From the NCBI RefSeq assembly GCF_009761815.1, contig NZ_RWIN01000036.1:32468-96467 (forward strand): DNA of 64,000 nt, read 5' to 3'. Shown in pieces: positions 28,396 to 38,299 of this stretch; the first letter of the stretch is position 1; each line of letters begins with the position of its first letter. The stretch is from Pseudomonas sp. PB120. GTDB lineage: Bacteria > Pseudomonadota > Gammaproteobacteria > Pseudomonadales > Pseudomonadaceae. The notes under the pieces are model-generated. The model saw nothing but the letters and a program-made list of their open reading frames with translations, searched no databases and had not been told where the DNA came from. The position numbers and the translations under genes are program-made.

Positions 28396-29175
28396 TCAGA
28401 TGGTCAGCGTCCAGTCGTAGTCCACGATCAGCGGTGCATGCTGCGAGAACCGTGGCTGACGTGGCAAGCGCGCGCTGCGAACAAAGCGCCGCAGGCCAGG
28501 AGTCAGCAGCTGATAGTCGAAACGCCAGCCAAGGTTGAGCATTTCGGCCTGTTCGTTGTCTGGCCACCAGCTGTACTGGTCGCCTTCACGGCTGACTTCG
28601 CGCAGGGCATCGACATAACCCATGTTGCCGACAATCTCGTCCATCCAGGCACGTTCAGGTGCCAGGAAGCCCGGGGATTGCTGGCTGTCGCGCCAGTTCT
28701 TGATATCCAGCTTCTGTTGCGCCACGTACAGCGAGCCACAGTAAATGTACTCGCGACGTTTGCGTCGCTGTTTATCCAGATAACGGGCGAAATCGTCCAT
28801 TAGCTTGAACTTCTGGTTCAAGTCTTCATCGCCGTTCTGCCCCGAAGGGAGCAGCAAGGTCGCGATGCTGACCTTATCGAAATCGGCTTGCAGGTAGCGC
28901 CCGTAGCGGTCGGCCGTCTCGAAACCGAGACCGCTGATGACAGCCTTCGGTTGCAACCGCGAATACAAAGCCACGCCACCCTGGGCGGGAACTTCGGCTT
29001 CGCAGGCATAAAGGAAGTAGCCATCCAGTTGGAAGGCTGGATCGTCCAGTTCAAAGGCGGAGGCGCGGGTGTCCTGCAGGCAGATGACGTCGGCATTCTG
29101 TGCTTGCAGCCAACTGAGCAACCCTCGCTCCACTGCAGCCTGAATACCATTGACGTTCACACTGATGATCCGCAT
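28396..29175 (-). CDS. crc: Catabolite repression control protein Crc
   Basis: Pseudomonas global regulator that acts with Hfq to block translation of mRNAs for less-preferred carbon sources. It has the exonuclease-III/EEP fold (start MRIISVNVNGIQAAVERGLL, core VICLQDTRA and a C-terminal HAPLIVDYD), but Crc is known not to be an active nuclease. 259 residues equals the P. aeruginosa protein. The first in-frame ATG 12 codons upstream is not used. Divergent from pyrE, as in other pseudomonads. Confidence 0.97.
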   Translation of the reverse strand: MRIISVNVNGIQAAVERGLLSWLQAQNADVICLQDTRASAFELDDPAFQLDGYFLYACEAEVPAQGGVALYSRLQPKAVISGLGFETADRYGRYLQADFDKVSIATLLLPSGQNGDEDLNQKFKLMDDFARYLDKQRRKRREYIYCGSLYVAQQKLDIKNWRDSQQSPGFLAPERAWMDEIVGNMGYVDALREVSREGDQYSWWPDNEQAEMLNLGWRFDYQLLTPGLRRFVRSARLPRQPRFSQHAPLIVDYDWTLTI

Positions 29176-29197
29176 AAATGGCCCCAAAAATCGCGTG

Positions 29198-29212
29198 CGT
29201 GTATGATACACG
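29198..29212. promoter_or_regulatory. 15-bp palindrome between crc and pyrE
   Basis: Perfect inverted repeat CGTGTAT-G-ATACACG in the 82-bp divergent spacer. It could be an operator acting on either gene; the regulator is unknown. Confidence 0.4.
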
Positions 29213-29257
29213 GCGTCAACCTAATTAGCTAAATCCGTGGTATTTGGGGTTTTTTTC

Positions 29258-29902
29258 ATGCAAGCGTATCAGCGCGATTTCATTCGTTTTGCCATCGATC
29301 GCGGCGTTTTGCGCTTCGGTGAGTTCACCCTGAAGTCCGGGCGTACCAGTCCTTACTTCTTCAACGCCGGGTTGTTCAACTCGGGTTCGGCCCTGGCGCA
29401 GCTGGGTCGTTTCTACGCAGCGGCCATTGCCGAGAGCGGTATTGCGTTCGACGTGCTGTTCGGTCCGGCCTACAAAGGCATCCCTTTGGCGGCGACCACG
29501 GCAGTGGCGTTGGCTGAACATCATGGTCGCGACCTGCCATGGTGCTTCAACCGCAAGGAAGCCAAGGCCCACGGCGAAGGCGGCAGCCTGGTTGGCGCTC
29601 CGCTGACCGGTGACGTACTGATCATCGACGACGTGATCACCGCTGGCACGGCCATTCGCGAAGTGATGCAGATCATCGCTTCCCAGGACGGCGCCAAGGC
29701 GACAGGCGTGCTGATCGCCCTCAACCGTCAAGAGCGTGGCAATGGGGAGCTGTCGGCGATCCAGGAAGTGGAGCGCGACTTCGGTATTCCGGTGATCAGC
29801 ATCGTTTCGTTGAACCAGGTGCTGGAATTCCTGGCCGATGACCCGCAGCTCAAGCAGCATTTGCCTGCCGTTGAAGCGTACCGCGCCCAATTCGGCGTGT
29901 AA
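29258..29902 (+). CDS. pyrE: Orotate phosphoribosyltransferase
   Basis: Converts orotate and PRPP to OMP in pyrimidine synthesis. The start [18 protein letters not shown], the segment [16 protein letters not shown] and the PRPP motif [14 protein letters not shown] are complete; 214 residues is normal. ATG at 29258 is preferred over an in-frame upstream GTG-type start since GGGGT lies 7 bases before it. Followed by a REPIN and a strong terminator. Confidence 0.98.
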   Translation: MQAYQRDFIRFAIDRGVLRFGEFTLKSGRTSPYFFNAGLFNSGSALAQLGRFYAAAIAESGIAFDVLFGPAYKGIPLAATTAVALAEHHGRDLPWCFNRKEAKAHGEGGSLVGAPLTGDVLIIDDVITAGTAIREVMQIIASQDGAKATGVLIALNRQERGNGELSAIQEVERDFGIPVISIVSLNQVLEFLADDPQLKQHLPAVEAYRAQFGV

Positions 29903-29930
29903 TCGCCATCCCCTTGTGGGGTGGGCTTTT

Positions 29931-30023
29931 GTGGCGAGGGAGCTTGCTCCCGCTGGGGCGCGAAGCGGCCCCAAAAACATTGGGACTGCTGCGCAGCCCA
30001 GCGGGAGCAAGCTCCCTCGCCAC
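29931..30023. repeat. REPIN (GAGGGAGCTTGCTCCC type)
   Basis: Inverted pair of GTGGCGAGGGAGCTTGCTCC copies around a spacer that itself contains the short inverted repeat GCGAAGCGGCC / GCTGCGCAGCC. Lies between convergent pyrE and argB, just before their terminator. Confidence 0.85.
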
Positions 30024-30050
30024 AATAGGCAATGCCATACGCTCGAAAAA

Positions 30051-30085
30051 AAAGACCCCGCTCAGCCAGGCTGAGCGGGGTCTTT
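30051..30085. terminator. Bidirectional terminator between pyrE and argB
   Basis: A 16-bp perfect stem AAAGACCCCGCTCAGC / GCTGAGCGGGGTCTTT with a 3-base loop and A/T flanks on both sides. Confidence 0.95.
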
Positions 30086-30101
30086 TTATGTGTGCAATCG
30101 C

Positions 30102-31007
<906 letters not shown>

Positions 31008-31046
31008 TCAGGGCTCCGGCACTTCGATAAAAGGCGCTTCAATAAA

Positions 31047-32444
31047 TCAAAACGGTAGTTGGAGATCAGGTGCAACACGCTTCAACTGGACTTTGAAAAC
31101 GTCCTTGATGCGCTGCAGTTCCGCCTCGTCATCGGCCTCGAAACGCAGCACCAGCACCGGTGTGGTGTTGGATGCGCGCACCAGGCCCCAGCCTTTGGCG
31201 TAGTCGACTCGCACGCCGTCAATGGTAGTCAGGTCAGCGCCTTCGCCCCACTTCGCGTCGTGCAGTGCATCAATGATGCTGAATTTGCTCTCTTCGGTCA
31301 CATGGATATTGATTTCCGGCGTAGAAATATCATTCGGGAAGGTCGCAAACAGCTCTTCCGCGGTGGATTTTTCTTTGCTGAGGATTTCCAGCAGGCGTGC
31401 GGCGCTGTAAATGCCGTCGTCGAAACCGAACCAGCGTTCCTTGAAAAAGATGTGCCCGCTCATTTCACCGGCCAACAGGGCACCGGTTTGCTTCATTTTC
31501 TTTTTGATCAACGAATGACCGGTCTTCCACATGAGCGGACGACCGCCGTATTCCTTGATCAGCGGCGTCAGGCGGCGGGTGCATTTGACGTCGAAGATGA
31601 TTTCCGCGTCAGCGTTACGCGCCAGCACATCGCGGGCGAACAGCATCAGCAGGCGGTCCGGGTAGACGATGCTGCCCGTGTTGGTCACCACGCCAACGCG
31701 GTCGCCGTCGCCGTCGAACGCCAGGCCGATGTCGGCGTTGGTTTCCTTGACCTTGGCGATCAGGTCGACGAGGTTTTCAGGTTTGCCCGGGTCCGGGTGA
31801 TGGTTCGGGAAGTTGCCGTCCACTTCGCAGAACAGCGGGATAACTTCGCAGTTCAGCGCTTCGATCAGTTGCGGGGCGATCACGCCGGCCGCGCCGTTGC
31901 CACAGTCGACCACGACTTTCAGGCGACGCGCCAGTTTGATGTCCTGGATGATTTCGGTGTTGTAGCGGTCGAGGATGTCGACCTGGGTGATGCTGCCCTT
32001 GCCGCTGCTCAGGTTGCTGGTCTTGAGACGGTCATGCAGGGCCTGGATCTGTTCGTTGGCCAAGGTATCGCCGGCGATGACGATCTTGAAGCCGTTGTAG
32101 TTCGACGGGTTGTGGCTGCCGGTCAGCATCACGCCCGATTTGCCGGCCAGTACGTTGGCGGCGTAATACAGCGCAGGGGTTGGCACCAGGCCGACATCGC
32201 TGACGTGGCAACCGGCCTCGGCCAGGCCTTTGATCAATTGCTCGACCAGTTCCGGGCCGGACAGGCGACCGTCGCGGCCAACGGAAACATTCGGTTCATC
32301 CTGGGCCAGGCTCTGGGCGCCGATGGCGCGACCGAGCCAATAAGCGGTTTCAGCGTTCAGGAATTCCGGGACAGTGCCGCGAATGTCGTAGGCGCGGAAA
32401 ATGCTGTCGGGGAACTTGGGGGCGATGCGTGCGGGGGTGCTCAT
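31047..32444 (-). CDS. algC: Phosphomannomutase/phosphoglucomutase AlgC
   Basis: Interconverts hexose 1- and 6-phosphates for alginate, LPS, Psl-like polymers and rhamnolipid. Domain motifs: phosphoserine loop TGSHNPSNYNG, metal loop DGDGDRVG, sugar loop GEMSGH and C-terminal phosphate loop RASNTTPVLVLRFE. 465 residues is close to P. aeruginosa AlgC. It sits in the conserved order coaBC-dut-algC-argB with a 344-bp upstream gap that presumably carries its own promoter. Confidence 0.97.
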   Translation of the reverse strand: MSTPARIAPKFPDSIFRAYDIRGTVPEFLNAETAYWLGRAIGAQSLAQDEPNVSVGRDGRLSGPELVEQLIKGLAEAGCHVSDVGLVPTPALYYAANVLAGKSGVMLTGSHNPSNYNGFKIVIAGDTLANEQIQALHDRLKTSNLSSGKGSITQVDILDRYNTEIIQDIKLARRLKVVVDCGNGAAGVIAPQLIEALNCEVIPLFCEVDGNFPNHHPDPGKPENLVDLIAKVKETNADIGLAFDGDGDRVGVVTNTGSIVYPDRLLMLFARDVLARNADAEIIFDVKCTRRLTPLIKEYGGRPLMWKTGHSLIKKKMKQTGALLAGEMSGHIFFKERWFGFDDGIYSAARLLEILSKEKSTAEELFATFPNDISTPEINIHVTEESKFSIIDALHDAKWGEGADLTTIDGVRVDYAKGWGLVRASNTTPVLVLRFEADDEAELQRIKDVFKVQLKRVAPDLQLPF

Positions 32445-32655
32445 CTGCGGAAATGCTCCATCTCGAAAGTGGCTGGACCTGCCATCGAATCTTTCGTCGG
32501 CAGGCTCAAACTGAAGGTATGACGGCGTTTTTCACAGAGAGTTCGTGGTGCGAAAAGGCCATGCCACTGGTTTCCGTTAGCATTTGGCCGGTCAATGCCT
32601 TGATTTCAAGTGTTAAACCTTGCAGATGACCGCCGTGCAATTTTCAGCTCAAAAC
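32445..32655. other. Upstream region of algC, no gene
   Basis: Together with the REP pair to its right this fills the 344-bp gap between algC and dut. It contains ATCTTTCGTC at 32489-32498, which matches the AlgR-site consensus at 8 of 10 positions but on the plus strand; no clear sigma-54 or sigma-70 promoter was found by eye. Confidence 0.35.
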
Positions 32656-32751
32656 CTGTGGGAGTGAGCCTGCTCGCGATAGCGGGCTGGCAGGCAGGCG
32701 ACACTTGTATCGAACGCGCCGGCCTCATCGCCAGCAGGCTGGCTCCCACAA
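32656..32751. repeat. Hybrid REP pair between dut and algC
   Basis: Left arm GTGGGAGTGAGCCTGCTCGC belongs to the GCGAGCCTGCTCGC type; the right arm, inverted, is of the GCCAGCAGGCTGGC type. The two arms therefore come from different REP families. Confidence 0.75.
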
Positions 32752-32788
32752 TAAATTTCTGGCAGGCAATGAGATGAGGCGCCGTGTA

Positions 32789-33244
32789 TCAATGACTGCC
32801 GGAGTGTCCGAAACCGCCCGCGCCGCGTTCGGTTTCGACGAACTCTTCGACCATCTCGAAGTGCGCCTGCACCACCGGCACCAGTACCAACTGAGCCAGG
32901 CGCTCGCCGACTACCATGTTGAAATCGGTCTGGCCACGGTTCCAGCAGGACACCATCAGCGGCCCCTGGTAATCCGAGTCGATCAAACCGACCAGGTTGC
33001 CCAGCACGATGCCGTGTTTATGGCCCAGGCCGGACCGCGGCAGAATCAGCGCCGCCAACCCTGGATCGCCAATATAAACGGACAGGCCGGTCGGAATGAG
33101 CACGGTTTCACCCGGCTTGATCACGGTGTCTTTTTCCAGCATGGCGCGCAGGTCGAGGCCGGCGGAGCCCGGGGTGGCGTATTGCGGCAGCGGGAATTCG
33201 GTACCGATGCGAGGGTCGAGGATTTTGGCTTGCAAAGCGTGCAT
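32789..33244 (-). CDS. dut: dUTP diphosphatase
   Basis: Hydrolyses dUTP to dUMP, keeping uracil out of DNA and feeding dTMP synthesis. The five trimeric-dUTPase motifs are present, including [33 protein letters not shown] and the C-terminal glycine-rich [12 protein letters not shown]. 151 residues is standard. It begins 5 bp after coaBC, so the two are co-transcribed. Confidence 0.98.
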   Translation of the reverse strand: MHALQAKILDPRIGTEFPLPQYATPGSAGLDLRAMLEKDTVIKPGETVLIPTGLSVYIGDPGLAALILPRSGLGHKHGIVLGNLVGLIDSDYQGPLMVSCWNRGQTDFNMVVGERLAQLVLVPVVQAHFEMVEEFVETERGAGGFGHSGSH

Positions 33245-33249
33245 GTAAA

Positions 33250-34458
33250 TTAAACCTGGTTCAGACGTTCGGCGATAAAAGTGATCAGCTGGCGAGCAAT
33301 TTTGCTCTTGCTGGTCTGGGCGAAAACTGTGGCGTGAAGCTCGCGGTCGATAACGCTGCAGGCGTTTTCTTCGCTGTTGAAGCCAATGCTTGGGTTGGCG
33401 ACGTCGTTGGCGACGATCAAATCGAGGTTTTTGTCTTTCAACTTGCGGGCAGCGTAGTCGAGCAGGTGTTCGGTCTCAGCGGCAAAACCAACACTGAACG
33501 GACGGTCGGGGCGCGTGGCGATGCTGGCCAGAATGTCTGGGTTGCGCACCATTTGTAGCAACAAGCCGTCGCCGTTCGTAGGATCCTTCTTGAGTTTCTG
33601 TGGGGCGACGACTTCCGGGCGGTAGTCCGCGACGGCCGCCGAGGCGATAAACAGATCGCAAGGGATCGCGGCTTCGCAGGCGGCGAGCATGTCGCGGGCG
33701 CTGACCACGTCGATGCGGGTGACGCGATCCGGGGTCGGGAGGTGCACCGGGCCGGTGATCAGGGTCACGCGGGCGCCGGCTTCCACTGCGGCTTCGGCCA
33801 GGGCAAAGCCCATTTTGCCGGAGCTGTGGTTGGTGATGTAGCGCACCGGGTCGATGTTTTCCTGGGTCGGGCCGGCGGTGATCAGCACGTGTTTGCCGGT
33901 CAGCACCTGGCGCTTGAAGCAGTCCGCCGCGCATTGGGCCAGTTCGACGGCTTCGAGCATGCGACCAAGGCCGACGTCACCGCAGGCCTGGCTGCCAGAG
34001 GCTGGGCCGAAGGCTTTGATGCCACGGCTTTCGAGGGTTTGCAGGTTGGCCTGGGTCGCCGGATCGCGCCACATGGCCTGGTTCATCGCCGGGGCGACGG
34101 CGACCACCGCGTCGGTGGCGAGCACCAGCGTGGTCAGCAGGTCGTCGGCAATGCCCTGGGCCAGACGGGCGATCAGGTCCGCCGTCGCGGGGGCGATCAG
34201 CACCATGTCGGCCCACTTGGCCAGCTCGATGTGCCCCATGGCTGCTTCTGCCGCCGGGTCGAGCAGGTCGAGGTGGACCGGATGCCCGGACAAGGCCTGC
34301 ATGGTCAGTGGAGTGATGAATTCGCTACCGCCACGGGTCATGACCACGCGCACTTCGGCGCCCTGGTCGATCAGACGGCGAACCAGGTCGGCGCTCTTGT
34401 AGGCAGCGATACCGCCGCCGACGCCCAGAACGATGCGTTTCCGATACAGCCGCTGCAT
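33250..34458 (-). CDS. coaBC: Bifunctional phosphopantothenoylcysteine decarboxylase/synthetase
   Basis: Two consecutive steps of coenzyme A synthesis. The N-terminal flavin decarboxylase CoaC (about residues 1-185) shows [20 protein letters not shown], the active-site PAMNQAMW and GRM segment; the CoaB synthetase follows (about 190-402) with [21 protein letters not shown] cut here to its first part [14 protein letters not shown]. 402 residues is normal. Divergent from radC with a 136-bp spacer. Confidence 0.97.
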   Translation of the reverse strand: MQRLYRKRIVLGVGGGIAAYKSADLVRRLIDQGAEVRVVMTRGGSEFITPLTMQALSGHPVHLDLLDPAAEAAMGHIELAKWADMVLIAPATADLIARLAQGIADDLLTTLVLATDAVVAVAPAMNQAMWRDPATQANLQTLESRGIKAFGPASGSQACGDVGLGRMLEAVELAQCAADCFKRQVLTGKHVLITAGPTQENIDPVRYITNHSSGKMGFALAEAAVEAGARVTLITGPVHLPTPDRVTRIDVVSARDMLAACEAAIPCDLFIASAAVADYRPEVVAPQKLKKDPTNGDGLLLQMVRNPDILASIATRPDRPFSVGFAAETEHLLDYAARKLKDKNLDLIVANDVANPSIGFNSEENACSVIDRELHATVFAQTSKSKIARQLITFIAERLNQV

Positions 34459-34594
34459 AGGCCTGCCTTTCAATTCGATGGTGACTGCATGGCGATACCC
34501 CCTCCCCAGGGATGAAATCGCCCGCAAAAAAGATGGGCTACGATATCACAGCGACCGCTACGGAACAGCGGCGCCCACATACCAGGGAGGTGCT

Positions 34595-35269
34595 ATGAGT
34601 ATTCGCGATTGGCCGGCGGCCGAACGTCCACGGGAGAGGTTGCTGGAGCTGGGCTCGGCGAGCCTTTCAGACGCCGAGTTGCTGGCGATTTTTTTACGCA
34701 CCGGCGTGTCGGGCAAAAGCGCGGTGGATCTGGCGCGGCACCTGTTGAATGAGTTCGGCAGCCTGCGCGCATTGCTTGAGGCCGATCTACAGGCGTTCAG
34801 CGGGCGGCTGGGGCTCGGGCCGGCAAAATTTGCGCAGTTGCAGGCCGTGTTGGAAATGGCTCGTCGGCATCTGGCGGAGCGCTTGCAGCACAGCTCGGTG
34901 CTGGAGAATCCGCTGGTGGTGCGTGATTACCTCAAATCGATGCTGCGACACGAGCCTCATGAGGTATTTGGCTGCCTGTTTCTGGATTCGAAACACCGAG
35001 TGCTGGCGTTTGAATCGCTGTTTCGCGGTTCTATCGACTGCACCAGTGTTTATCCGCGCCAAGTGGTCAAGCGCGCTTTGGCCCATAACGCTGCGGCCTT
35101 GATCCTTTGCCACAACCATCCGTCAGGCAATTCTGACCCGAGTCAGGCTGATCGAAAACTGACCAAGCGCCTGCAAGAGGCGCTGGAGCTGGTTGATGTG
35201 CGGGTGCTCGACCATTTCATCATCGGCGATGGCGATCCGCTGTCGATGGCTGAATATGGGTGGATGTAG
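34595..35269 (+). CDS. radC: RadC-family JAB-domain protein
   Basis: 224-residue protein with an N-terminal helix-hairpin-helix-like UPF0758 region ([17 protein letters not shown]) and a C-terminal JAB/MPN metalloprotease-like domain with the zinc motif [15 protein letters not shown] role in DNA repair was once assigned but is doubtful; the biochemical function is unknown. ATG at 34595 follows GGGAGG. The stop codon TAG (35267-35269) lies inside the flanking REP sequence, so the last codons were defined by that repeat. Confidence 0.95.
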   Translation: MSIRDWPAAERPRERLLELGSASLSDAELLAIFLRTGVSGKSAVDLARHLLNEFGSLRALLEADLQAFSGRLGLGPAKFAQLQAVLEMARRHLAERLQHSSVLENPLVVRDYLKSMLRHEPHEVFGCLFLDSKHRVLAFESLFRGSIDCTSVYPRQVVKRALAHNAAALILCHNHPSGNSDPSQADRKLTKRLQEALELVDVRVLDHFIIGDGDPLSMAEYGWM

Positions 35270-35362
35270 GAGCGAGCTTGCTCGCGAAGAACGTCAACGA
35301 TGACGCAGGGTGTCTAGTGCCCCGCGTTGTCTGCCGTTTTTCGCGAGCAAGCTCGCTCCTAC
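35266..35362. repeat. REPIN (GGAGCGAGCTTGCTCGCGA type) overlapping the radC stop
   Basis: Inverted pair of GTAGGAGCGAGCTTGCTCGC copies. The left arm supplies the TAG stop of radC; the right arm ends 20 bp before the stop of the convergent binding-protein gene. Confidence 0.85.
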
Positions 35363-35382
35363 AAGGTTTTGTGGTGTGGCGG

Positions 35383-36969
35383 TTATTTGAGGTTGACCTT
35401 GGAGTAGTCCTGGCGACCAAACGGGCTGACCGTGTAGCCCTCGACGTCTTTGCGCGTCAACGCGAAAGCGGTCGGGTGCGCCAGCGGCAACCACAGCGCC
35501 TGTTGCTGGATCTGTGCTTGAGCCTGCTCATAAAGCTTGGTGCGCACACCTTGCTCGCCCGTGGTCTTGCCGGCGCTGATCAGCTTGTCGAGGTCCTGGT
35601 TGCAGTAACGGGCGAAGTTGGTGCCGGACTTGACCGCCGCGCAGGAAAACTGCGGCGTGAGGAAGTTGTCCGGGTCGCCGTTGTCGCCAGCCCAGCCCAT
35701 GAACAGCAGGTCATGCTCGCCGGCCTTGGCGCGGCGGATCAGTTCGCCCCATTCGATCACACGAATCTCGGCCTGAATGCCGATTTCCGCGAGGTCGGAC
35801 TGGAGCAATTGAGCGCCGAGGCTCGGGTTCGGATTGAGCAGGCTGCCGGAAGGGCGGGTCCAGATGGTGGTCTGGAAACCGTCCTTGAGCCCGGCCTTGG
35901 CCATCAATGCCTTGGCCTTTTCAACGTCATGCGGGTAGCCCGGCAAGCCTTTGGCGTAACTCCAGGTATTGGGCGGGTACGGGCCGTTGGCGGGTTCGGC
36001 GGTGTCTTCGAACACGGCTTTGATGTAGTTGGCCTTGTCGAACGCGAGGTTGATGGCCTGGCGCACTTCCGGTTTATCCAGGGGCGGGTGCTGGCTGTTG
36101 ATGCCGACGAACGCGGTCATGAAGGCGTCAGTTTTTTCGACTTTCAGGGTCGGCTCTTTCAGTGCAGCCTGTACGTCCAATGGTTTAGGCGACAGGGCAA
36201 TCTGGCACTCGTTGCGGCGCAGTTTCTGCAGCCGTACGTTGGCATCCGGCGTAATGGCAAAGATGAGCGGATCGACGGAGGGCTTGCCGCCAAAGTAGTC
36301 AAGATTGGCCTTGTAGCGAATCGAGGCATCTTTCTGGAAGCGCGTGAAAACGAAGGGGCCGGTGCCAATGGGCTGGCTATTGAGCTTCTCCGTGGCATCG
36401 GCCTTGAGCAATTTGTCGGCGTATTCGGCGGAGTAGATCGAGGCGAAGCCCATGCTGAGGGTCGCGAGGAACGTCGAGTCCGGGTGATCAAGGGTGAAGC
36501 GCACGGTCAGCGGGTCGAGGGCGTCGATCTTCTTGATCAGCGTAGGCAATTGCATCGATTGAGCGTGCGGGAAGCCGCTCTGGGCCACTTTGTGCCAAGG
36601 GTGTGCCGGGTCGAGCATGCGGTCGAAGCTGAATTTCACGTCCTCCGCGGTGAGTTCACGCGTCGGGCTGAAGTACTCGGTGCGGTGGAATTTCACCTGC
36701 GGGTGCAGTTTGAAGACGTACGTCAGGCCGTCGGGACTGATTTCCCAACTGTCCGCCAGGCTGCCGACCACTTTGCCGCTGGCGGTATCGAAGTCCACCA
36801 GGCGGTTCATCAGCACATCGGCGGAGGCATTGGTGGTGGTCAGCGAGTTGTATTGCACTACGTCGAACCCTTCGGGGCTGGCCTCGGTGCAGACACTTAG
36901 TGCGGCCGCATGGGCCAATGGGCTCAGCAGAAGAGGGGCGAGCAACAGCGGTAGGGCAGCGAGGCGCAT
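35383..36969 (-). CDS. Periplasmic peptide-binding protein of an ABC transporter (DppA-type)
   Basis: SBP_bac_5 family binding protein for dipeptides or related ligands. The signal peptide MRLAALPLLLAPLLLSPLAHA is split here as MRLAALPLLLAP plus LLLSPLAHA; the mature part starts AALSVCTEASPEGFD. Family features include SWEISPDGLTYVFKL, DVKFSFDRMLDP and IGTGPFVFTRF. 528 residues is normal. No permease or ATPase genes are adjacent, so it must work with a transporter encoded elsewhere. Its position next to rpmB and radC matches PA5317 (called dppA5 in P. aeruginosa), an orphan binding protein of the dpp system. Confidence 0.9.
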   Translation of the reverse strand: MRLAALPLLLAPLLLSPLAHAAALSVCTEASPEGFDVVQYNSLTTTNASADVLMNRLVDFDTASGKVVGSLADSWEISPDGLTYVFKLHPQVKFHRTEYFSPTRELTAEDVKFSFDRMLDPAHPWHKVAQSGFPHAQSMQLPTLIKKIDALDPLTVRFTLDHPDSTFLATLSMGFASIYSAEYADKLLKADATEKLNSQPIGTGPFVFTRFQKDASIRYKANLDYFGGKPSVDPLIFAITPDANVRLQKLRRNECQIALSPKPLDVQAALKEPTLKVEKTDAFMTAFVGINSQHPPLDKPEVRQAINLAFDKANYIKAVFEDTAEPANGPYPPNTWSYAKGLPGYPHDVEKAKALMAKAGLKDGFQTTIWTRPSGSLLNPNPSLGAQLLQSDLAEIGIQAEIRVIEWGELIRRAKAGEHDLLFMGWAGDNGDPDNFLTPQFSCAAVKSGTNFARYCNQDLDKLISAGKTTGEQGVRTKLYEQAQAQIQQQALWLPLAHPTAFALTRKDVEGYTVSPFGRQDYSKVNLK

Positions 36970-37238
36970 GGTCGAATTCCTTTACAGAACGAAGGCCCAT
37001 CTGCAAGTGCAGTCTGGAAAAGGCTTACCCTAGTGGGCTCTTTTGCAAATGACTATCCCCTTTTTCATTTTAAGGGGACTATAGGCGATTGTTTTCGGTG
37101 CGGGTCGGCTGGAAAAAATCCCGGATTGGCGTGTCGGCCGATTCTCTGCGACGAGCGGTCTCTAGCGACGACAGCCTTTATCCAAGGCGCTTGGCGCCCG
37201 AAAAATGGGGTTTTTATCAGCTCGACGCACACAGAATG

Positions 37239-37267
37239 TTGTTGCTCTCTAGTCTTTCTGGTATAAA
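37239..37267 (+). promoter_or_regulatory. Promoter of rpmB-rpmG
   Basis: TTGTTG at 37239-37244 and TATAAA at 37262-37267 with a 17-bp spacer, a good sigma-70 promoter. The rest of the 447-bp gap from 36970 contains nothing else that I can identify except the leader hairpins. The predicted leader is about 140 nt. Confidence 0.7.
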
Positions 37268-37370
37268 GCAGCGCTCTTTTCTAGGGGCCCGGTTCCTTCG
37301 TTTGTAGGTGTAGCCGGTAAGACCCCTAAAGAAACGCGGCGCCTGGCGCCAAATGACTGAGAGATTAAGC

Positions 37371-37396
37371 GGCCAACCCATGCCGGGTTGGGCATG
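37371..37396 (+). promoter_or_regulatory. Alternative hairpins in the rpmB leader
   Basis: CCAACCC (37373-37379) can pair with GGGTTGG (37385-37391), or CATGCC (37379-37384) with GGCATG (37391-37396). The two stems share bases and exclude each other. An earlier hairpin GGCGCC-T-GGCGCC lies at about 37338-37350. This could serve ribosomal-protein feedback; it is inference. Confidence 0.4.
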
Positions 37397-37416
37397 TGGT
37401 TTTAGAGGGCTGAGGC

Positions 37417-37650
37417 ATGTCGAGAGTCTGTCAAGTTACCGGTAAGGGTCCGGTGACTGGGAATAACATTTCCCACGCAAATAACAAAACCCGTCGTCGT
37501 TTCCTGCCGAACCTGCAGCATCACCGCTTCTGGGTTGAAGAAGAGAAACGTTTCGTGCGTCTGCGCGTATCTGCCAAAGGCATGCGCATCATCGACAAGC
37601 GTGGCATCACTGTCGTGCTGGCCGAAATCCGCGCCGCTGGCAAGATCTAA
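37417..37650 (+). CDS. rpmB: 50S ribosomal protein L28
   Basis: Ribosomal protein of 77 residues beginning [20 protein letters not shown], with [12 protein letters not shown] in the middle. Co-transcribed with rpmG, whose start is 11 bp after its stop. Confidence 0.99.
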   Translation: MSRVCQVTGKGPVTGNNISHANNKTRRRFLPNLQHHRFWVEEEKRFVRLRVSAKGMRIIDKRGITVVLAEIRAAGKI

Positions 37651-37661
37651 GGGAGCTAATC

Positions 37662-37817
37662 ATGCGTGAATTGATTCGTTTGATTTCGAGCGCCGGTACT
37701 GGTCACTTCTACACTACCGACAAGAACAAGCGCACTACTCCGGACAAAATCGAGATCAAGAAATTTGATCCGGTTGTTCGCAAGCACGTGATCTACAAAG
37801 AAGGCAAAATCAAGTAA
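37662..37817 (+). CDS. rpmG: 50S ribosomal protein L33
   Basis: A 51-residue protein, [20 protein letters not shown] onwards, ending YKEGKIK. It lacks the zinc-binding cysteine pairs of the C+ type, so it is the zinc-independent form. GGGAGC precedes the start and a strong terminator follows after 22 bp. Confidence 0.98.
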   Translation: MRELIRLISSAGTGHFYTTDKNKRTTPDKIEIKKFDPVVRKHVIYKEGKIK

Positions 37818-37839
37818 TTGATTTTTCTCTCTTACGAAA

Positions 37840-37871
37840 AAGGCCCGTATCGCGAGATACGGGCCTTTTTT
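37840..37871 (+). terminator. Terminator of rpmB-rpmG
   Basis: A 12-bp stem AAGGCCCGTATC / GATACGGGCCTT with a GCGA loop and a T-tract. Confidence 0.95.
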
Positions 37872-37898
37872 GTTGCCTGTGTCGGGGTGGGCTAGTCA

Positions 37899-38174
37899 TC
37901 AGCCGCAGTACATTCGCGTAATGACCTCGTCGAAATCGGTAATGATACGAAGGCGATCGGGGTCAAAATCCTGGCTAAGCGAGTTGACTGTGACGGTATT
38001 CGCACGCGCCGCTACGCGAGCCTGCTCCCTGACTTCACGTGTCAGGCGCTTGCCGATGAGAAAGTCCGCTCGCTGTGCATAGCATTGCGGTGCCGGCCCT
38101 TCCGCATGTGCGGGTAGTAAGGTGACTGCGAAGGTAAGAGTCGCCAGTAAGGCAGTGGTTGAAATCCTGTTCAT
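37899..38174 (-). CDS. Secreted peptidase-inhibitor I78-family protein
   Basis: A 91-residue protein. The start at 38174 gives a signal peptide MNRISTTALLATLTFAVTLL followed by PAHA and the mature EGPAPQC. The mature domain shows the I78 inhibitor pattern: a first cysteine, LIGKRL, then the conserved end FDPDRLRIITDFDEVI and a final CG with the second cysteine. Such inhibitors act on subtilisin- or chymotrypsin-like proteases in the periplasm or outside. The frame is open upstream but that part is not protein-like. Stands alone, convergent with rpmG. Confidence 0.75.
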   Translation of the reverse strand: MNRISTTALLATLTFAVTLLPAHAEGPAPQCYAQRADFLIGKRLTREVREQARVAARANTVTVNSLSQDFDPDRLRIITDFDEVITRMYCG

Positions 38175-38299
38175 GCGTATTCGCTTCCTTGGGAATGAGG
38201 TATCGAGGCTCCCTTCGTCCGGAGCGATACCAGCATTCGCCATAAGCAACGATTGGGTGCGGTAATTATTTATCGCGTGACCTTTTCCTGTTCGATTGA

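Noticed and set aside
35260..36900. 546-codon plus-strand frame after radC
   Set aside because: It starts inside radC and a REPIN and runs antisense to a complete peptide-binding protein with signal peptide.
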